Below are positions 39,775 to 49,648 of a stretch of 64,000 nt of DNA, piece by piece. The notes below the pieces were generated by a model. That model ran no database searches. It was not told the DNA's origin and saw nothing but the letters and a program-made list of their open reading frames with translations. Source of the stretch: JANNPJ01 sp965200525 (lineage in GTDB: Bacteria > Actinomycetota > Actinomycetes > Actinomycetales > Kineosporiaceae); contig OZ241368.1 of NCBI GenBank assembly GCA_965200525.1, positions 3,286,001-3,350,000 of the forward strand, in the 5' to 3' direction. Position 1 is the first letter of the stretch, and each line of letters opens with the position of its first letter. The translations under genes and the position numbers were made by a program.

Positions 39775-42700
39775 TGGTCTCCTCCCTGATCCCCGGAATG
39801 GCGGCCGGCGTCGTCGCCGGCCTCGCTGTTGACGGTGAACAGGCTGGCGCCCACCGGGTCGAACACCGGAGCCGGCGACGGCTGCGTCCGAGCGCGCCGG
39901 GCGTTGGCCAGGCCTCGCTGGTAGCTGCCGAGCCGACCTCGGACGAGTGCTGCTTCCTGAGCATTCTGCTCGGCGTCCTCGCTGGAACGCACCGGCGCCG
40001 GCCGGTTGATCGGCGGCGGTGCGGTCGTGGCCGCGGAGGGCAGCAGGTTGGCGCCGGGACGACGCTTCGGCAGGCCGGTCTCGGTGGTGCCCTCCGTGTC
40101 CGGAGCCGCGGCGGCCCGGGCGTTGGTGGCCAGCCAGCGCTGGTCGCCCAGCGAGGCCCAGCGGCTCGACGGCCGGCGCTCGTCCTGATCGCGCAGGTCG
40201 ATCACCTGGTCGTGGTCGACGTCGGCGGACACCTCGGGGGCGTCGTCCTCGGCCGTGAACCAGACCGAGATCTGGTCGAAGATCGGCGTCGGGTCGTTGA
40301 AGTCCGGCTGGACGTCGTCGCCGATCATCGGCAGGTTCGGGTCGGACGGCCGGTAGGCGGCAGCCGCGGCGGCCCGGGCGGCCAGTTCGGTCGGCAGGTC
40401 GTCGTTCCAGTCACCGCCACCGTTGCCCGGCGCCGGCTCGGCCGGCACCGACGGGTTCGGCGTCGCCCGGAACAGCCCGGCCGGCGCGGTCAGCGGGTTC
40501 TGACCGGTCTGACCCGAGCGGTCGTACTGGTCGCGGTTCTGCAACGCCGCGATGCCCCGGCGGACCGGCGGAGCCAGGCCCGGCAGGCCGGTGATGCCGG
40601 CCGCCGGAGTGTCGAAGTGGTGCTCGTCCTCGATCGGCTCGTCGACCGGAACGTGGGGGATGAACGGCGAGTCGGTGCTCGGCGCGGAGCCCGGCGTGGA
40701 GAACGGCGCGGCGTCCCAGGGGTTGCTGTACGGCTGCGCCGGCTGCTGACCCGGGTTGCGGGCCGGCAGTGACGGGAAGGCCGCCAGGCCGATGCCGGTC
40801 GGGGAGGTCGGCGGCGGCGGCGTGGCCGACGGAAACTGGGCCTGCGGCTGGTACGTCGGCGCGGTCGGCTGGTACGTCGGAGCCGGCGGCTGGTAGGTCG
40901 GTGCCGGCGGGTACGACGGTGTCCGGGCGACGGCCGGGGCGGCGTTCTGCCGCTCGCCGGTCTCCTCGGAGGGCGGCGTGATCGGGGTGAACAGGCCCGT
41001 TGCCGGGCTGGAGGCAGCGGCGATCGCCTCGGGCGGCAGGCCCGCGTTCGGGCTGCCGGACGCTGCCCGGCGCCGGCGCGGCAGGGCCGCGTCGTCGGCG
41101 GCCACCTTGCGCACCTGGGCCGCGGCCTCGGCCGCGACTCCGGCCGCGGCTGCCGCCGGGGCCAGCTGACCGGCCGGGATCGGGGTGGACGGCAACTGCC
41201 CGAGAGCCGCCGGCGGACCGTAGGCCGCGTACTGCGACTGGCGGTTCGGGTCGGACTGGATCTGGGCCGGCTGCCGCTGCTGGATGCCGGTCGGCAGGAC
41301 CGGCACCTCGCCGGTGCTGCCCGGAGCGCCGATCACCAGGGTGGCCGGCACCCGGACCAGGGCGATCGTGCCGGAGGCGTCGGGCCGGGCCTGGAGCATG
41401 ACGCCGAAGGTTCCGCGCCGGGCCAGGCGGGCGACCACGAACAGGCCCATCCGGGACGGCACCTGGGTGTCGATCGACTCGGGCTGGCTGAGCCGGCCGT
41501 TGAGCCGGTCGAGCTCACCGGGGCTGATCCCGACGCCGGCGTCCAGGACCTCGATCTGCAGGCCCGCGTCGGCGGTGAAGGCGGCCGAGAGCACGATCGC
41601 GCTGGACGGCGGGGAGTACATCGCCGCGTTGTCGAGCAGTTCGGCCAGCAGGTGGACGAGTTCGCCGGCCACCGTGCCGGCGATCGAGGCGCCGCTGACC
41701 GGCTGCAGCCGGACCCGCTCGTACTGCTCCATCTCGGAGGTGGCGGCCCGGAACAGCTCGGCGATCTTGACCGGTGCGGTGGCCCGGGTGCGTACCGCGG
41801 AACCGGCCAGCACCAGCAGGTTGTCGTTGTAGCGGCGCATCCGAGCGGCCAGGTGGTCGAGCCGGAACAGGTTCCGGAGCTGGTCCGGGTCCTGCTCCTG
41901 GCTCTCCAGCTCGTCGATGATGGCCAGCTGCTTCTCCACCATCGACTGGCTCCGGCGGGACATGCTGACGAAGGCCTCGTCGAGGGCCCGCCGCAACCGG
42001 ACCTGCGCGGTGGCCAGCCGGACGGCCTCGGCGCCCAGGTCGTCGACGGCCCGGGCGACCTCGAGGGTCTCCGGCCCGGCGAAGGCATCGGCCGGCAGCA
42101 CCGGGGGCAGCGAGATGTCGGCGTTGACGCCGTCCTGCTCGATCCGGGCCACCGCGGCCGGCAGCTGCACGCTGGCGACCTCGACGGCACCGGCCCGCAG
42201 GCGGCGCATCGGCACGGTGATGGTGCGGGCGATGGTGGCCAGCAGGGCGGTCACCACGAGCAGGGTGAGCAGTACGGCACCGGCCACCGCGGCCACCCGG
42301 AACAGGGCCGAGGTCTCCTGGCTGCGGGCGTTGTCGAGCGTGTCGGTGGCAGCCTGGACGTTGATCTTGTCGATCGTGTCGATGCGCTTGGCCGCGAACG
42401 GGTCGAAGGCGGTCAGGTCGCCCTTCTGGGCGTTGTCGTTGTTCAGCAGGTCGGTCAAGGAGCTGCGCCAGTTGATCATCCGGGCGTCGTTCTCGCTGCT
42501 CAACGCGGCCAGCTGCTTCTGCTGCTCGGGGGTGGCGATGGCGACGGCGTTGTTGGCCGCGATCACCTGGGTGGCCACGTACTCCTGCCACTGGCTGAAC
42601 CGGTCCTGGTTCAGGGTGTCCGCGTCGCCGGCCGGCCGCCACACGCCGTCGAAGATCTGCTTCTCCCGGGCGGCGGCGACGTCGTACGCGCTCATCGAGG

Positions 42701-43337
42701 CGACGAAGTTGGCCCCGGCGGTGGTCTGCCGGTTCGGGGCGACCACCGCGAGGTCGCCGCTCAGCCCCTGGATCAGGTTCTGGAAGGCGTTCAGCAGGGT
42801 GATCGTCGACCCGTTGACCTGCGTGGTGCCGGCCTGGGTCATCACCACCGGGATCTTCTGGACCGGGTCGACCTGGGCGCTCAACCGGTCGATCAGGTTA
42901 CGGCTGCTGGACAGCGAGTCGAGGGCGTCGAGGGTGGCCTGGGCCTGAACCGGCACCGTGGAGCCGTTCGGGTCGCCCTTGGCCAGCTTGGCCAGGGTCG
43001 GGCGCAGGCCCTTGACCTCGGTGTCGGTGCGCCCGCGCAGCGCTTTGACCTCGGCCTGCGTGGTCGGGTGACCGCCGAGCTCGTCGAGCAGCGTCTTGCC
43101 GGTGGTCAGGGTGGTCAGCAGGGCATCCGCGTCCACCCGGGCGTTGTGGGCCTGGCGGTACTGGATGCTCAGCGAGCTGACCAGGACGCCGCCGCCGACG
43201 AGCAGCACGATGAGCGGGATGGTCACCAACAGACCGAGCTTGCGTCGAATGGTCCACGCGGCCATGGATGAGCCCCGAGGGGTCACCTGGACGCTCTCGA
43301 CGTCGGCCCCCGGAGCAGCCGAACCGTGTCTCGGCAC
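39771..43337 (-). CDS. Conservon sensor kinase-like ATPase (CvnA-type) with long Pro-rich tail
   Basis: A 1188-residue membrane protein. After a short basic leader ('TIRRKLGLLVTIPLIVLLVGGG') comes membrane segment 1 (about 35-55), an extracytoplasmic nitrate/nitrite-sensing-like helical domain (about 60-345), segment 2 (about 350-375), HAMP, and a GHKL ATPase with 'LLAELLDNAAMYSPP' and 'LDAGVGIS'. The C-terminal 480 residues are Pro/Ala-rich and disordered, with repeats 'APTYQPPAPTYQPTAPTYQ'. GTG 43337 is chosen for GGAGGAACGC before it; the frame extends 65 codons further without a site. It is the first gene of the conservon (kinase - roadblock - DUF742 - GTPase). Confidence 0.9.
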   Translation of the reverse strand: MPRHGSAAPGADVESVQVTPRGSSMAAWTIRRKLGLLVTIPLIVLLVGGGVLVSSLSIQYRQAHNARVDADALLTTLTTGKTLLDELGGHPTTQAEVKALRGRTDTEVKGLRPTLAKLAKGDPNGSTVPVQAQATLDALDSLSSSRNLIDRLSAQVDPVQKIPVVMTQAGTTQVNGSTITLLNAFQNLIQGLSGDLAVVAPNRQTTAGANFVASMSAYDVAAAREKQIFDGVWRPAGDADTLNQDRFSQWQEYVATQVIAANNAVAIATPEQQKQLAALSSENDARMINWRSSLTDLLNNDNAQKGDLTAFDPFAAKRIDTIDKINVQAATDTLDNARSQETSALFRVAAVAGAVLLTLLVVTALLATIARTITVPMRRLRAGAVEVASVQLPAAVARIEQDGVNADISLPPVLPADAFAGPETLEVARAVDDLGAEAVRLATAQVRLRRALDEAFVSMSRRSQSMVEKQLAIIDELESQEQDPDQLRNLFRLDHLAARMRRYNDNLLVLAGSAVRTRATAPVKIAELFRAATSEMEQYERVRLQPVSGASIAGTVAGELVHLLAELLDNAAMYSPPSSAIVLSAAFTADAGLQIEVLDAGVGISPGELDRLNGRLSQPESIDTQVPSRMGLFVVARLARRGTFGVMLQARPDASGTIALVRVPATLVIGAPGSTGEVPVLPTGIQQRQPAQIQSDPNRQSQYAAYGPPAALGQLPSTPIPAGQLAPAAAAAGVAAEAAAQVRKVAADDAALPRRRRAASGSPNAGLPPEAIAAASSPATGLFTPITPPSEETGERQNAAPAVARTPSYPPAPTYQPPAPTYQPTAPTYQPQAQFPSATPPPPTSPTGIGLAAFPSLPARNPGQQPAQPYSNPWDAAPFSTPGSAPSTDSPFIPHVPVDEPIEDEHHFDTPAAGITGLPGLAPPVRRGIAALQNRDQYDRSGQTGQNPLTAPAGLFRATPNPSVPAEPAPGNGGGDWNDDLPTELAARAAAAAAYRPSDPNLPMIGDDVQPDFNDPTPIFDQISVWFTAEDDAPEVSADVDHDQVIDLRDQDERRPSSRWASLGDQRWLATNARAAAAPDTEGTTETGLPKRRPGANLLPSAATTAPPPINRPAPVRSSEDAEQNAQEAALVRGRLGSYQRGLANARRARTQPSPAPVFDPVGASLFTVNSEAGDDAGRHSGDQGGDQ

Positions 43338-43942
43338 GCGTTCCTCCCTGCGGCCGTCCTCCTGGGACGGCATCCGGTCACCTGGCCCACCCGTCCGGCC
43401 GGCGGCGACGTCTTTGTCGTGGCCCGGCTGGGTGAGTGGCACACCCTTATTTGTCCAGCGTGTTGCTGATCGTGGCAGATGGTCTCGCCCGAGGCTACGT
43501 CCCGTCGAGTCCTGACACGAACCTGACGTCAACGTACCCTCCCGTACGAGGGTCCTATTCTTCTCAACTGCGGATCAAACCGTCCTGGTAACCCGTGAGT
43601 AGTACAGCCTCGGCCCATGATCAATCGGGCCGATCCGGACCACTTCGGGTTACTCGGTCATCATCATGCCTGCTTCGGATGTGATGGCGCACACCTCGAA
43701 GTGATCTTGCTGTTTCACTCGGGGGGGTGGCTTCTGGTCACTTAGCGTGTCACTCTCGCCGCAGAGATGTGATACCCAAAGTAGAGACAAGACCAGGGGC
43801 TACCGTGCTGGGCGGGTCGTCCTCCCTCGCCGGGGGACCGACCACGACCAGCGATCAGACCGGTGGCCGAGGTGAACGTCGCGGCTTGCGGCGACCGTGA
43901 CGCCGACCGGCGTCAGATGTGAGAGTCAGGAAAGGTGAGCCT
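43338..43942. other. 605-nt divergent spacer between the conservon and topA
   Basis: No coding frame convinced me. It is less GC-rich than its flanks around 43550-43790 and should hold the divergent promoters of the conservon and topA. A small palindrome CCTCCCGTACGAGG is near 43535. No riboswitch or RNA gene recognised. Confidence 0.5.
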
Positions 43943-46813
43943 GTGGCCACCAGCAAGGCTGCGTCCGGCAGGCGGCTCGTGATCGTCGAGTCGCCCCGTA
44001 AGGCGCGCACCATCGCCGAGTACCTGGGCCCGGAGTTCGACGTCGAGGCCAGCGTGGGCCACATCCGCGACCTGCCGCAGCCGAGCGAGTTGCCGGCGGA
44101 CATGAAGAAGGGTCCGTTCGGCAAGTTCGCCGTCGACGTCGACAACGGGTTCGAGGCCTACTACGTCGTCGACGCCGACAAGAAGAAGAAGGTCAGCGAA
44201 CTCAAGCGGGCGCTGAAGGACGCGGACGAGCTCTTCCTGGCCACCGATGAGGACCGCGAGGGCGAGGCCATCGCCTGGCACCTGCTCGAGGTGCTGCAGC
44301 CCAAGATCCCGGTGCACCGCATGGTGTTCCACGAGATCACCCGGGAGGCGATCCGCCGCGCCCTGGAGCAGACCCGCGACCTGGACGAGCGGCTGGTCGA
44401 CGCCCAGGAGACCCGCCGGATCCTGGACCGGCTCTACGGCTACGAGGTCTCGCCGGTGCTCTGGCGCAAGGTCCGGGCCGGGCTCTCGGCCGGCCGGGTG
44501 CAGTCGGTCGCCACCCGGCTGGTGGTCGAGCGCGAGCGCGAGCGCATGGCCTTCCGGGCGGCGTCCTACTGGGACGTGACCGGTACCTTCGCCCCGGCCG
44601 AGGGGGCTGAGACCGAGCGCGAGTTCGAGGCTCGCCTGGTCGGCCTGGACGGCGTCCGGGTCGCCACCGGCCGCGACTTCAGCGACATCGGCGAGCTGAC
44701 CGGCAAGAACGTCGTCCACCTGGACGAGGACGCCGCGCGGATCTTGGTCGGCGCGCTCGAAGGGGCGCAGCCGACCGTCCGCAGCGTGGAGGAGAAGCCC
44801 TACCGGCGGCGTCCGGCGGCGCCGTTCACCACCTCGACGCTGCAGCAGGAGGCCGGCCGCAAGCTGCGGTTCTCGGCCCGGCAGGCGATGCGGGTGGCCC
44901 AGTCGCTGTACGAGAACGGCTACATCACCTACATGCGAACCGACTCGACCACGCTGTCGGAGCAGGCCCTCACCGCGGCCCGGCGGCAGGCGGCCGAGCT
45001 GTACGGCCCCGAGTTCGTGCCCGACACCCCGCGGGTCTACACCAGCAAGGCCAAGAACGCTCAGGAGGCGCACGAGGCGATCCGACCCTCGGGGGACTCG
45101 TTCCGGACCCCGGCCCAGGTCTCCGGCGAGCTGCGCGGCGACGAGTTCCGGCTCTACGAGTTGATCTGGAAGCGGACCGTGGCCTCGCAGATGGCCGACG
45201 CCCGCGGTTCGACCGCGACCATCCGCCTCGGCGCGGCGACCAGTGACGGCCGGGACGCCGTCTTCGGCGCCTCCGGCACCGTGATCACTTTCCGGGGCTT
45301 CCTGGCCGCGTACGAGGAGGGCCGGGACGCCGACCGGTTCGGTGGCGGGGACGACGACGAGCGCCGGCTGCCGCTGCTGACCGTCGCCGACATACTGACC
45401 GCCCGAGACCTGACCGCCGACGGCCACAGCACCTCGCCGCCGCCCCGCTACACCGAGGCCAGCCTGGTCAAGGCCCTGGAGGAGCTCGGTATCGGCCGGC
45501 CGTCCACCTATGCGGCCACGATCAGCGTGATCAGCGACCGCGGCTACGTCACCAGCAAGGGCTCGGCCCTGGTGCCGACCTGGCTTGCCTTCGCCGTCAC
45601 CCGGTTGCTGGAGGAGCACTTCGGTCGGCTGGTCGACTACGACTTCACCGCGTCGATGGAGTCCGACCTGGACCGGATCGCGGCCGGCGAGGAGAACCGC
45701 AGCGACTGGCTGTCCAAGTTCTACTTCGGCGACGGCCAGGCCTCACAGCTCCTTCCCGACGGCAGCCCCGGAGCGGCTCCGCAGGGGCTCAAGCCGCTGG
45801 TCGACGACCTCGGCGACATCGACGCCAAGGACATCAACTCGGTGCCGCTGGGCGAGGGGATCGTGCTGCGGGTCGGCCGCTACGGCCCGTACGTCGAGGT
45901 CACCGGCGAGGACGGCGAGCCCAAGCGGGCCAGCGTGCCCGACGACGTGGCCCCGGACGAGCTGACCGTGGCCAAGGCCCGCGAACTGCTGGAGACCCAG
46001 GCCGACGGCGACCGGGTGCTCGGCACCGACCCGGAGAGCGGCCGCGAGATCGTGGTCCGCAACGGCCGGTTCGGCGCCTACGTCACCGAGGTGCTGCCGG
46101 AGGACGCGCCGAAGTCGGCCAAGCCCCGCACCGGCAGCCTGTTCAAGGACATGACCCAGCAGACCGTCGGCCTGGACGAGGCGCTCAAGCTGCTCTCGCT
46201 GCCGCGCCTGGTCGGCGTCACGCCAGACAGCAACGAGGAGATCACCGCGCAGAACGGCCGGTACGGGCCGTACCTCAAGCGCGGCACCGACTCCCGCTCG
46301 CTGGAGACCGAGGACCAGATCTTCAACATCACCCTCGACGAGGCCCTGGTCATCTACGCCCAGCCCAAGCAGCGGGGCCGGCGGGCGGCGGCGCCTCCGT
46401 TGCGCGAGCTCGGCGCGGACCCGGTGACCGGCACCCCGATCGTGATCAAGGACGGCCGGTTCGGCGCCTACGTCACCGACGGAACGTCCAACGCCACCCT
46501 GCGCAAGGACGACGCGGTCGAGTCGATCACGCTGGAGCGGGCGGCCGAGTTGCTGGCCGACAAGCGGGCCGCGGCTCCGCGAACGGCCAAGAAGGCGGTC
46601 AAGAAGGCCCCGGCCAAGCGGGCCCCGGCCAAGAAGACGACGGCCAAGGCGGCGGCGGGCAAGCCGGCCGCGGCCGCGGCCCGCAAGACGACCAGCAGCC
46701 GGGCCGCCACCGGCACGGCGGCCAAGAAGACGGCGGCCAAGAAGACGTCGGCGGCCGGTTCGACGGCCAAGAAGACGGCCACCGGGCGGACGGCGACTGC
46801 CCGATCGGAATGA
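43943..46813 (+). CDS. topA: DNA topoisomerase I (type IA) with histone-H1-like tail
   Basis: A 956-residue enzyme that relaxes negative supercoils. The Toprim domain has 'LVIVESPRKARTI' (Glu17) and 'ATDEDREGEAIAW' (Asp102, Asp104, Glu106). The catalytic Tyr330 is in 'NGYITYMRTDST', and 'ALEELGIGRPSTYA' follows. There are no zinc-finger cysteine sets; instead the C-terminal half has Topo_C repeats with 'NGRFGAYVT', 'NGRYGPYLK' and 'DGRFGAYVT'. The last 80 residues are Lys/Ala-rich (AKKA, PAKR) like histone H1, as in mycobacterial TopA, where the tail aids DNA binding. GTG 43943 is chosen for AAAGGTG 5 nt upstream. Confidence 0.97.
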   Translation: MATSKAASGRRLVIVESPRKARTIAEYLGPEFDVEASVGHIRDLPQPSELPADMKKGPFGKFAVDVDNGFEAYYVVDADKKKKVSELKRALKDADELFLATDEDREGEAIAWHLLEVLQPKIPVHRMVFHEITREAIRRALEQTRDLDERLVDAQETRRILDRLYGYEVSPVLWRKVRAGLSAGRVQSVATRLVVERERERMAFRAASYWDVTGTFAPAEGAETEREFEARLVGLDGVRVATGRDFSDIGELTGKNVVHLDEDAARILVGALEGAQPTVRSVEEKPYRRRPAAPFTTSTLQQEAGRKLRFSARQAMRVAQSLYENGYITYMRTDSTTLSEQALTAARRQAAELYGPEFVPDTPRVYTSKAKNAQEAHEAIRPSGDSFRTPAQVSGELRGDEFRLYELIWKRTVASQMADARGSTATIRLGAATSDGRDAVFGASGTVITFRGFLAAYEEGRDADRFGGGDDDERRLPLLTVADILTARDLTADGHSTSPPPRYTEASLVKALEELGIGRPSTYAATISVISDRGYVTSKGSALVPTWLAFAVTRLLEEHFGRLVDYDFTASMESDLDRIAAGEENRSDWLSKFYFGDGQASQLLPDGSPGAAPQGLKPLVDDLGDIDAKDINSVPLGEGIVLRVGRYGPYVEVTGEDGEPKRASVPDDVAPDELTVAKARELLETQADGDRVLGTDPESGREIVVRNGRFGAYVTEVLPEDAPKSAKPRTGSLFKDMTQQTVGLDEALKLLSLPRLVGVTPDSNEEITAQNGRYGPYLKRGTDSRSLETEDQIFNITLDEALVIYAQPKQRGRRAAAPPLRELGADPVTGTPIVIKDGRFGAYVTDGTSNATLRKDDAVESITLERAAELLADKRAAAPRTAKKAVKKAPAKRAPAKKTTAKAAAGKPAAAAARKTTSSRAATGTAAKKTAAKKTSAAGSTAKKTATGRTATARSE

Positions 46814-46876
46814 GCGTTCAGTGACACGATCGTCACTCGTTGCTGACCGGTTTCCCGGCTCCGAGGCACACACGGT

Positions 46877-46882
46877 TACCCT
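46877..46882 (+). promoter_or_regulatory. -10 hexamer of a leaderless promoter (TACCCT)
   Basis: TACCCT lies 6 nt before GTG 46889. Confidence 0.5.
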
Positions 46883-46888
46883 GACCCG

Positions 46889-49648
46889 GTGACACCCTGG
46901 GGTAACGGAGACGACGACGGCCGAAGCGAGGGCACTGCGACCAGCGCAACCGGCGACGCCGGAGTGCCGGAGCAGGACCACAGCATCGGGGCCGTGCTCC
47001 GGGTGACCTCGTTCCGGCGGTTGTGGCTGGCCCTGGCCGGCTCGAGCTTCGGCGACTGGCTCGGCCTGCTGGCCACCACGGCGATGGCCTCGCAGCTCGG
47101 CAACGGCTCGTACGCCAAGGCCAACCTGGCCGTGGCCGGGGTGCTGATCCTGCGGCTGGCCCCGGCGATCGTGCTCGGCCCGCTGGCCGGGGCCCTGGCC
47201 GACCGGCTGAACCGCAAGTTCGTGATGGTTTCCGGCGACGTCCTGCGCGGGTTGCTGTTCATCACCATCCCGATCGTCGGCTCGCTGGAATGGCTCTACG
47301 TCGCGACCGTCCTGATCGAGTGCCTGGCCCTGTTCTGGTCGCCGGCCAAGGAGGCGACGGTGCCGAACCTGGTGCCGCGCAACCGGCTCGAGACGGCCAA
47401 CCAGATGAGCCTGGTGACGACGTACGGCACGGCTCCGGTGGCCGCCCTGGTCTACATCGGGGTCGGCTTCCTGAACGGCATCCTCGGCCACTTCCTGCAG
47501 CGGTTCCACACCAACCCGATCGACCTCGCGCTGTACGTGAACGCTGCCACCTTCATCATCTCCGGCCTGGTCATCTCCCGGCTGCCGATCCCGGAACGGC
47601 AGCGGGGCGACGTCACCGAGCACGAGTCGGTGCTCCGCTCGATCGCCGATGGCTGGAAGTTCGTGGCCACCACGCCGCTGATCCGCAGCCTGGTGATCGG
47701 CATGCTCGGCGCGTTCGCGGCCGCCGGGTTCGTGATCGGCCTGGCCCAGACGTACGTCAAGGACCTGGGTGCCGGCCAGCCCGGTTACGGTGCGCTGTTC
47801 GCCGCCGTCTTCCTCGGCCTGGCCCTGGGCATGTGGGGCGGGGCCCGGCTGTTCTCCGAGTTCTCCCGGTACCGGCTGTTCGGGCTGTCGCTGATCGTGG
47901 CCGGCGGCTTCCTGGCCGCGCTGGCCATCTTCCCGAACATGGTGATGGCGTTCCTGTTCACCGTCGGCCTCGGCGCCAGCGGGGGGATCGCCTGGGTGAC
48001 CGGGTACACCCTGCTCGGCCTGACCGTGGACGACGCGGTCCGGGGGCGGACCTTCGGCTTCCTGGCCTCGGCGTCCCGGGTGGTACTGGTCGGCGTCCTG
48101 GCCCTGGGGCCGACGCTGGCCGCCCTGATCGGCCGGCACACCATCCGGTTCACCGACTCCAGCCAGGTCAGCTACAACGGTGCCGCCTTCGTCTTCCTGC
48201 TCGGCGCGATCCTGGCCATCACCCTCGGCGTGGTCGCCTACCGGCAGATGGACGACCGGCCCGGGGCCCGGCTGCACCACGACATCCGCCGGCTCTGGAC
48301 CGACCGGGTCGACCAGCCGGTCGCCCCGGCCCGCCCGGTGTACGCCGGGGTGTTCATCGCCTTCGAGGGCGGCGACGGCAACGGCAAGTCGACCCAGTCC
48401 CGGCTGCTGGCCGACTGGCTGCGCTCCGACCAGGGGCACGAGGTGGTGCTGACCCGGGAGCCGGGCGCCACCCCGGTCGGCGTCCGGTTGCGCGAGGTCC
48501 TGCTCGGGCACGGCCCCGACCTGGGCGCCCGCTCGGAGGCACTGCTGTTCGCGGCCGACCGGGCCCACCACGTGTTCTCGGTGGTCCGCCCGGCGCTGGA
48601 GCGCGGCTCGATCGTGATCACCGACCGGTACGTCGACTCGTCGGTCGCCTACCAGGGCGCCGGCCGCGACCTGGACGGCGAGGAGGTGGCCCGGATCTCG
48701 CGCTGGGCCACCGACGGCCTGACCCCGGACCTGACCATCCTGCTCGACGTCGACCCGGCGGTCGGCCGGTCGCGCCGGCAGCGGGACGGCGAGCGGGCCG
48801 GGGAGGACAAGCTCGAGTCGCTGCCGGACGACTTCCACAGCCGGGTCCGCAGCCGCTTCCTCGACCTGGCCCGGCGCGAGCCGCACCGCTACCTGATCCT
48901 GGACGGCAGCCTGCCGGTGGACGAGCTGCACGCCCGGGCCCGGGCCCGGGTGCGCGACCTGCTGCCCATCTCGGACCGCCGCCGGGCCGAGCTCAAGGAG
49001 CGGCTGGCCGAGGAGGAGCAGGCTCGTGAGCGCCGCGCCGCCGCCGAGGCCGAGGTGCACCAGATGGACGCCGACCTGCGGGCCCGCCGGATCGAGCAGG
49101 CCCGGGAGAAGGAAGAGGCCCGGCAGAAGGCCCGGGACGAGGCCGAGCGGCAGTTGCAGGAAGAGGCTCAACGGGAGCTGCGCAGCCAGGAGGGCCGGCG
49201 CAACCGCGAGGAGACCGAGCGGATGGCCGCGGCCGCCGCGGCGGCCGCGCTGGGGCCGGTCACCGAGCAGTTGCCGGTGATCGACCCGGAGCCGGCCCCG
49301 CCGCCGTCCCCGCCTTCTTCGGCGGCGGCGCCGTCTCAGCCGGCCGGCCGGTCCTCGGCCACGGTCCGGCTGTCGGTGCCACCGGCCGACCTGTTCGCGC
49401 CGCCGGTCGCCGCTCCGGCCCCGGCGCCGTCGACCGAGGTGTTCGTGCCGCCCGCGCCGGCGGCCGACCCCTTCGCGCCGGTCGGCGAGGTCTTCGTGCC
49501 GCCGGCCCCGGTGATCCCGCCGACAACGACAACGACAACGACACCGACGCCGGCGCCGGCACCGTTGCCGGAGACCGACGTCCGCGATCCGCTCGCGGCG
49601 AGCGCCCCGGAGGGCGACCCGCCACCGGTTCGCGGGCGGCACCGATGA
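46889..49648 (+). CDS. tmk: MFS transporter-thymidylate kinase fusion protein
   Basis: A 919-residue fusion. Residues about 35-455 are a 12-segment major-facilitator domain ('LAGSSFGDWLGLLATTAMA', 'GPLAGALADRLNRKFVMVSGD'). Residues about 488-695 are a complete dTMP kinase: P-loop 'FEGGDGNGKSTQS', 'LTREPGATPVG', 'TDRYVDSSVAYQG' and 'DLTILLDVDP'. A charged coiled coil (about 700-785; Glu/Arg-rich) and a Pro/Ala/Thr tail with 'EVFVPPAPAADPFAPVGEVFVPPAP' repeats follow. dTMP + ATP gives dTDP; what the transporter carries is unknown. A large Tmk fused to an MFS domain after topA is also found in Streptomyces, so the fusion is not a local accident. It overlaps holB by ATGA. Confidence 0.92.
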   Translation: MTPWGNGDDDGRSEGTATSATGDAGVPEQDHSIGAVLRVTSFRRLWLALAGSSFGDWLGLLATTAMASQLGNGSYAKANLAVAGVLILRLAPAIVLGPLAGALADRLNRKFVMVSGDVLRGLLFITIPIVGSLEWLYVATVLIECLALFWSPAKEATVPNLVPRNRLETANQMSLVTTYGTAPVAALVYIGVGFLNGILGHFLQRFHTNPIDLALYVNAATFIISGLVISRLPIPERQRGDVTEHESVLRSIADGWKFVATTPLIRSLVIGMLGAFAAAGFVIGLAQTYVKDLGAGQPGYGALFAAVFLGLALGMWGGARLFSEFSRYRLFGLSLIVAGGFLAALAIFPNMVMAFLFTVGLGASGGIAWVTGYTLLGLTVDDAVRGRTFGFLASASRVVLVGVLALGPTLAALIGRHTIRFTDSSQVSYNGAAFVFLLGAILAITLGVVAYRQMDDRPGARLHHDIRRLWTDRVDQPVAPARPVYAGVFIAFEGGDGNGKSTQSRLLADWLRSDQGHEVVLTREPGATPVGVRLREVLLGHGPDLGARSEALLFAADRAHHVFSVVRPALERGSIVITDRYVDSSVAYQGAGRDLDGEEVARISRWATDGLTPDLTILLDVDPAVGRSRRQRDGERAGEDKLESLPDDFHSRVRSRFLDLARREPHRYLILDGSLPVDELHARARARVRDLLPISDRRRAELKERLAEEEQARERRAAAEAEVHQMDADLRARRIEQAREKEEARQKARDEAERQLQEEAQRELRSQEGRRNREETERMAAAAAAAALGPVTEQLPVIDPEPAPPPSPPSSAAAPSQPAGRSSATVRLSVPPADLFAPPVAAPAPAPSTEVFVPPAPAADPFAPVGEVFVPPAPVIPPTTTTTTTPTPAPAPLPETDVRDPLAASAPEGDPPPVRGRHR

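Noticed and set aside
45743..49642. A 1299-codon open frame on the minus strand opposite topA/tmk
   Set aside because: It is Arg/Gly/His-rich low complexity with no domain, and it is the mirror of strongly coding plus-strand genes; extreme GC removes stop codons in the opposite frame.
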